Shown: one piece after another, positions 61,380-64,000 of the stretch | Numbering within the stretch: position 1 is the stretch's first letter | Layout of the letters: each line of letters starts with the position of its first letter | DNA from: Tildeniella torsiva UHER 1998/13D | GTDB lineage: Bacteria > Cyanobacteriota > Cyanobacteriia > Phormidesmidales > Phormidesmidaceae | Assembly (NCBI GenBank): GCA_019358835.1 | Contig: JAHHIH010000017.1 | Location: 1 to 64,000 of the forward strand | Direction of reading: 5' to 3' | DNA: 64,000 bases | Notes under the pieces: generated by a model | The model's input: only the letters and a program-made list of their open reading frames with translations | Told to the model about the DNA's origin: nothing | Databases searched by the model: none | Position numbers and translations under genes: made by a program

Positions 61380-62822
61380 TTACTCACTCATCCAAGTGCC
61401 GTGAAAACTGTGGGACACCACCTCCGGCAGCCCTAGTCGACAGATCGGCCCCTTCTCCAGGTCGTGTCCTTCATAAACCCACAGTTCGCTGGCATGCTGG
61501 GTGCCGTCGTAGACCACGGTGAGCACCCAGGGCTGCTGGGGGTTCGCCGGGTTCGCGACAACGATCGGTTCAGAAGGGTAGCGGCCCTCCCCAGCATCGG
61601 CAACGGTGAGGCCAGTTTTAGGGTCAAGGCGGGCGATCGCCCCAAACAGCTCATCTACCGGGGTGGGCACTGTGCGATGCACATTTAGATAGGTGGTCGC
61701 CGTCTCATCGTCGCCAAACGCGACCGGAAACTCGCAGTGGCGATCGATCAAACAATTCTGGTCGAGAATCTTGCCGGTTTTGGGGTCGATGCGGTACTGC
61801 CAAAGCTGGGCATCAGCGGGGGTAGAGGTCTGGCCCGAGGCCACTTCTTTGAAGAACTGGTTGCTGGCAAAATCGTTGTAGCGAGCCACATCAAACACGA
61901 TAGAGCCGTCAAAATCGAGGTAGCTGTGGCCAAAGTGCCACTGAAACCAGGGGTCGGCGGCCTCCAGGGCGATCGCCTCCAGACTGTCGGCATCCACCAC
62001 AATAATCTGGGTGCCCTGCTGGGGCTGCCACTGAAGCGCATCGCTAAAGCTAGAGAGACCAAACAGCGCGGGCAACGGGCTGAGTCGCACGGGCGACACG
62101 CAAAACACCAGGTAGCGATCGGCCAGCACAAAGTCGTGCAGCAGCGGAATCCCCGCCAGGGGAATCGTGCCTGTTTTCTCTACGACCCCAGCGGCGCTAC
62201 AGCGGTAAATCTGAAGAGTGGCATTGCCCCCCGGAATCGTGCCAAAGCTAAAGATCTGGCCGGTGCGGGGGTGGCGCTTAGGGTGGGCCGTAAAGGTGTC
62301 GCTGGCCTTGAGGCTCCCCAGATTGTCTAGGCCAAGGGTCTCCAGGGTCTCTAGATCCATGCGGTGAGGTAGGCCCCCTTCCCACAGGGCCAGCAGGCGA
62401 TCGGGCAGGGCCAGCACCGAGGTATTCGCGGCATTTTTGACCTGGGTCTGCCAGTGCTGCCAGAACGGGCCGGGGGGCAGACTGCCATAGCCCCGATAGA
62501 GACACCGCTCGGCCTCCTCTTCCTCCACATATCCAGCCGAGCGCACGTAGCGGTAGGTGGCCACGGCACTGTCACCATCAAAATTCACCCGCAGCACCGC
62601 CCCATCGCCATCGAACCAGTGGTTCACTCGGGTGCCGCTGCGCTCAAACCGGGCCGGGCCGTTGCGGTAGAGGGTGCCCCGCAGGCCATCCGGTAACTGC
62701 CCCTCCAGCACAGACAGCGTGGTGGCAGTAAATTCTGTCGCGGGCTGGGCGATCGCCCCCGCCCACAGAGCCGCAGCGGGTGCAGCAGCAGGTTGCGATC
62801 GCGACGGTGCCAAAGGAGCCAT
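61380..62822 (-). CDS. Carotenoid oxygenase
   Basis: A 480-residue iron-dependent dioxygenase (CCD/RPE65 family) that cleaves carotenoids or apocarotenoids. Four iron His are visible in context: TAHPKRHPRTGQ, LLHDFVLADRY, WHFGHSYLDFDG and VSHSFHGTWMSE. Signal-peptide character is absent. It would produce retinal- or apocarotenal-type products. The gene is on the minus strand, before an anti-sigma gene of the same orientation with 84 bp between. Confidence 0.92.
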   Translation of the reverse strand: MAPLAPSRSQPAAAPAAALWAGAIAQPATEFTATTLSVLEGQLPDGLRGTLYRNGPARFERSGTRVNHWFDGDGAVLRVNFDGDSAVATYRYVRSAGYVEEEEAERCLYRGYGSLPPGPFWQHWQTQVKNAANTSVLALPDRLLALWEGGLPHRMDLETLETLGLDNLGSLKASDTFTAHPKRHPRTGQIFSFGTIPGGNATLQIYRCSAAGVVEKTGTIPLAGIPLLHDFVLADRYLVFCVSPVRLSPLPALFGLSSFSDALQWQPQQGTQIIVVDADSLEAIALEAADPWFQWHFGHSYLDFDGSIVFDVARYNDFASNQFFKEVASGQTSTPADAQLWQYRIDPKTGKILDQNCLIDRHCEFPVAFGDDETATTYLNVHRTVPTPVDELFGAIARLDPKTGLTVADAGEGRYPSEPIVVANPANPQQPWVLTVVYDGTQHASELWVYEGHDLEKGPICRLGLPEVVSHSFHGTWMSE

Positions 62823-62906
62823 AGGTAGAGCGGTAAATATTGCTTGCTCTATTGTGACCCAGGATGCCCTAAAGGGTTGGGCGATCGCCCCCTCACCCCC
62901 TACTCC

Positions 62907-63695
62907 CTACCCCTCACTCTGCATTACCAAATCCCCTGCCGGTACCGGTGGATCGTCCGCCCGCTCGGTCGTAATCAACATCTGCACTGGGGCAGTGCCA
63001 CACACAGCATCGGGCAGCGCCCACTGATTCGTGTCTTCAGCCGTGGCTGGGTTAAATTCTCCGCAAAACACAGGGTCGCTGTCGGCCAGCGCCCAGAGCC
63101 GGTAGATCTGCTCCTCACCCAGAGGCGGCAGATCGGTGGTGACGATCAGCGCGGTTTGGTCGGCGGGGTTGACCACCAGGCGGGCGTTGGCCTGGGGCTC
63201 GGCCTCGGTGCCCGCCAGGGTGTAGAGGCGGTTGGCGGGCTGGCTAAAGCTGGCCACCACAGTCTCGGTTTGGCGCAGGGCCAGGCGCAGGCGCTGGTTT
63301 TCTTGCAGGGCAAAGGCCAGGGCCAGGGCGGTGGCGGCCCAGCCTAGGGCTAGCCCGACTCGACCCCAAGGGAATCGGCGGCGAGGTATCGGCGCTGCAC
63401 TTGGGAACTGATTCGGAATGAGGATCTCTGCGGGACTTGCAGGCTCAGCAGGCACGGCGGCAGCGGCTATAGCGGCGGCTAAGGTGCGATCGCGCAGTTC
63501 GGGTGGCGGCGCTACGGTCGAAAGGCCTAGGGGAAGGCAATCCCAGGTGGCCTGGAGGGACGCCAGTTCAGTTGTCACTTCGGGATGGTGCTCGATCCAC
63601 TGCTCGACCTGGGCCGCTTCTTCAGCGGTGAGGTCGTCGAGCACATACCCGGCCAGCAGCGATCGCCAGTTTTCAGGAAGGGGAGGGGAGGTCAT
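62907..63695 (-). CDS. Anti-sigma factor (RskA-like)
   Basis: A 262-residue single-span membrane protein. The N-terminal domain (MTSPPLPENWRSLLAGYVLDDLTAEEAAQVEQWIEHHPE) resembles anti-sigma-K/ZAS-type sigma-binding regions, though the Cys/His zinc ligands are not obvious. One membrane helix near residues 105-127 (WGRVGLALGWAATALALAFAL) and a C-terminal periplasmic part (GEEQIYRLWALADSDPVFCGEFNPA) follow. It probably sequesters the ECF sigma factor encoded 55 bp upstream on the same strand. The spacer is a C-rich repeat. Confidence 0.85.
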   Translation of the reverse strand: MTSPPLPENWRSLLAGYVLDDLTAEEAAQVEQWIEHHPEVTTELASLQATWDCLPLGLSTVAPPPELRDRTLAAAIAAAAVPAEPASPAEILIPNQFPSAAPIPRRRFPWGRVGLALGWAATALALAFALQENQRLRLALRQTETVVASFSQPANRLYTLAGTEAEPQANARLVVNPADQTALIVTTDLPPLGEEQIYRLWALADSDPVFCGEFNPATAEDTNQWALPDAVCGTAPVQMLITTERADDPPVPAGDLVMQSEG

Positions 63696-63749
63696 CGGTG
63701 GGAGGGGTGAGGGGTGGAGGGTGTGGTGTGGGGGGTAGGGAGTAGGGGG

Positions 63750-64000
63750 TTAGTTTTGGTGGGGTTGGAGGAGGGTGCGGAGGCGGAGGAGGCCTTGGCG
63801 GCAGCGAGATTTGACGGTGCCTAGGGGAATACCGAGCTGGGCGGAGATTTCGGCTTGGGTGAGGCCTTGAAAGTAGGCGATTTCTAGCACTTCGCGTTCG
63901 GTGGAGGGGAGCTGGGCGAGGGCGGCGCGTAGGTGCTCATGCTGTTCATGTTGGGTGGCGTAGTCAACCGGGCTGGGCGATCGCGCCGAGGCTTCGGTAA
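63750..64000 (-). CDS. ECF-type sigma factor, C-terminal part (cut by window edge)
   Basis: The minus strand reads, at its end, LPSTEREVLEIAYFQGLTQ-AEISAQLGIPLGTVKSRCRQGLLRLRTLL and TAA, which is sigma region 4 with its HTH. Only 83 codons are inside the window; the start lies beyond 64000. It precedes the anti-sigma gene on the same strand. The pair is likely co-transcribed and autoregulated, as usual for ECF systems. Confidence 0.88.
   Translation of the reverse strand, partial: TEASARSPSPVDYATQHEQHEHLRAALAQLPSTEREVLEIAYFQGLTQAEISAQLGIPLGTVKSRCRQGLLRLRTLLQPHQN

Overview
The window is chromosomal DNA from a filamentous-type cyanobacterium (Leptolyngbya/Nodosilinea/Phormidium-like). The evidence is frequent HIP1 octamers (GCGATCGC), a cyanobacterial tmRNA whose tag reads ANNIVPFARKAAPVAA, and cyanobacterial families such as an NblB-like HEAT protein, an Npun_R2479-type HD protein, CHAT and pentapeptide proteins, and a VMAP-N HTH protein. 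Genes are dense and on both strands. No rRNA operon, CRISPR array, complete insertion sequence or prophage was seen.

Layout. 0.3-8.1 kb: an FdhF/YdeP-type molybdopterin oxidoreductase, a Uma2 nuclease-like protein, and a minus-strand run in which a SNF2 helicase and a SWIM zinc-finger protein flank a VapBC-like toxin-antitoxin pair. 8.3-14.9 kb: periplasmic Cu/Zn superoxide dismutase, an 11-copy 21-bp minisatellite, a pentapeptide-repeat protein, a 2Fe-2S protein, purS-purQ, a Fur-family regulator (probably Zur) followed by fluC, a second convergent fluC, and a DUF2188 protein. 15.2-23.1 kb: enolase, an exported S9 peptidase divergent from a membrane-anchored CHAT/TPR protein, and a methylglyoxal-synthase-like/diacylglycerol-kinase fusion. 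23.3-30.1 kb: a hidden 52-codon ORF, tmRNA, L27-L21, an SGNH hydrolase, a DUF4268 protein, a YchJ-type SEC-C protein, an acyltransferase, tRNA-Thr and tRNA-Tyr. 30.2-41.5 kb: small conserved proteins, an anti-sigma kinase, NblB-like and CBS proteins, an M42 peptidase, a phospholipase-D-like protein with an EF-hand loop, an HTH protein bracketed by TCCTSAGGA sites, a PchB-like lyase with gluconokinase, and RsgA. 41.5-57.3 kb: a carotenoid-desaturase-like flavoprotein, TspO, an HD protein, a VMAP-N HTH protein, a six-PAS hybrid histidine kinase, a GH13 enzyme with a flavin monooxygenase-like protein, a tandem histidine phosphatase that appears to start at CTG, and a dihydroorotase homologue lacking metal ligands. 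57.4-64 kb: a decayed two-gene locus, a small conserved protein, GNAT and beta-lactamase-like genes that look acquired, a carotenoid oxygenase, and an anti-sigma/sigma pair cut by the right edge.

How genes work together. Clear functional groups are purS-purQ (FGAM synthase subunits), rplU-rpmA (ribosomal proteins), Fur-FluC, VapB-VapC, gluconokinase with PchB-like lyase (4-bp gap), histidine phosphatase with PyrC' (GTGA overlap), and sigma with anti-sigma factor. Most other genes stand alone. Intergenic DNA carries several dispersed palindromic repeat families (GTGAGTGGATGG-type, cccctctccc-type, gatccccctgatccc-type). The best candidate for an undescribed regulatory unit is the HTH gene at 36588-37163 with six TCCTSAGGA sites around it.
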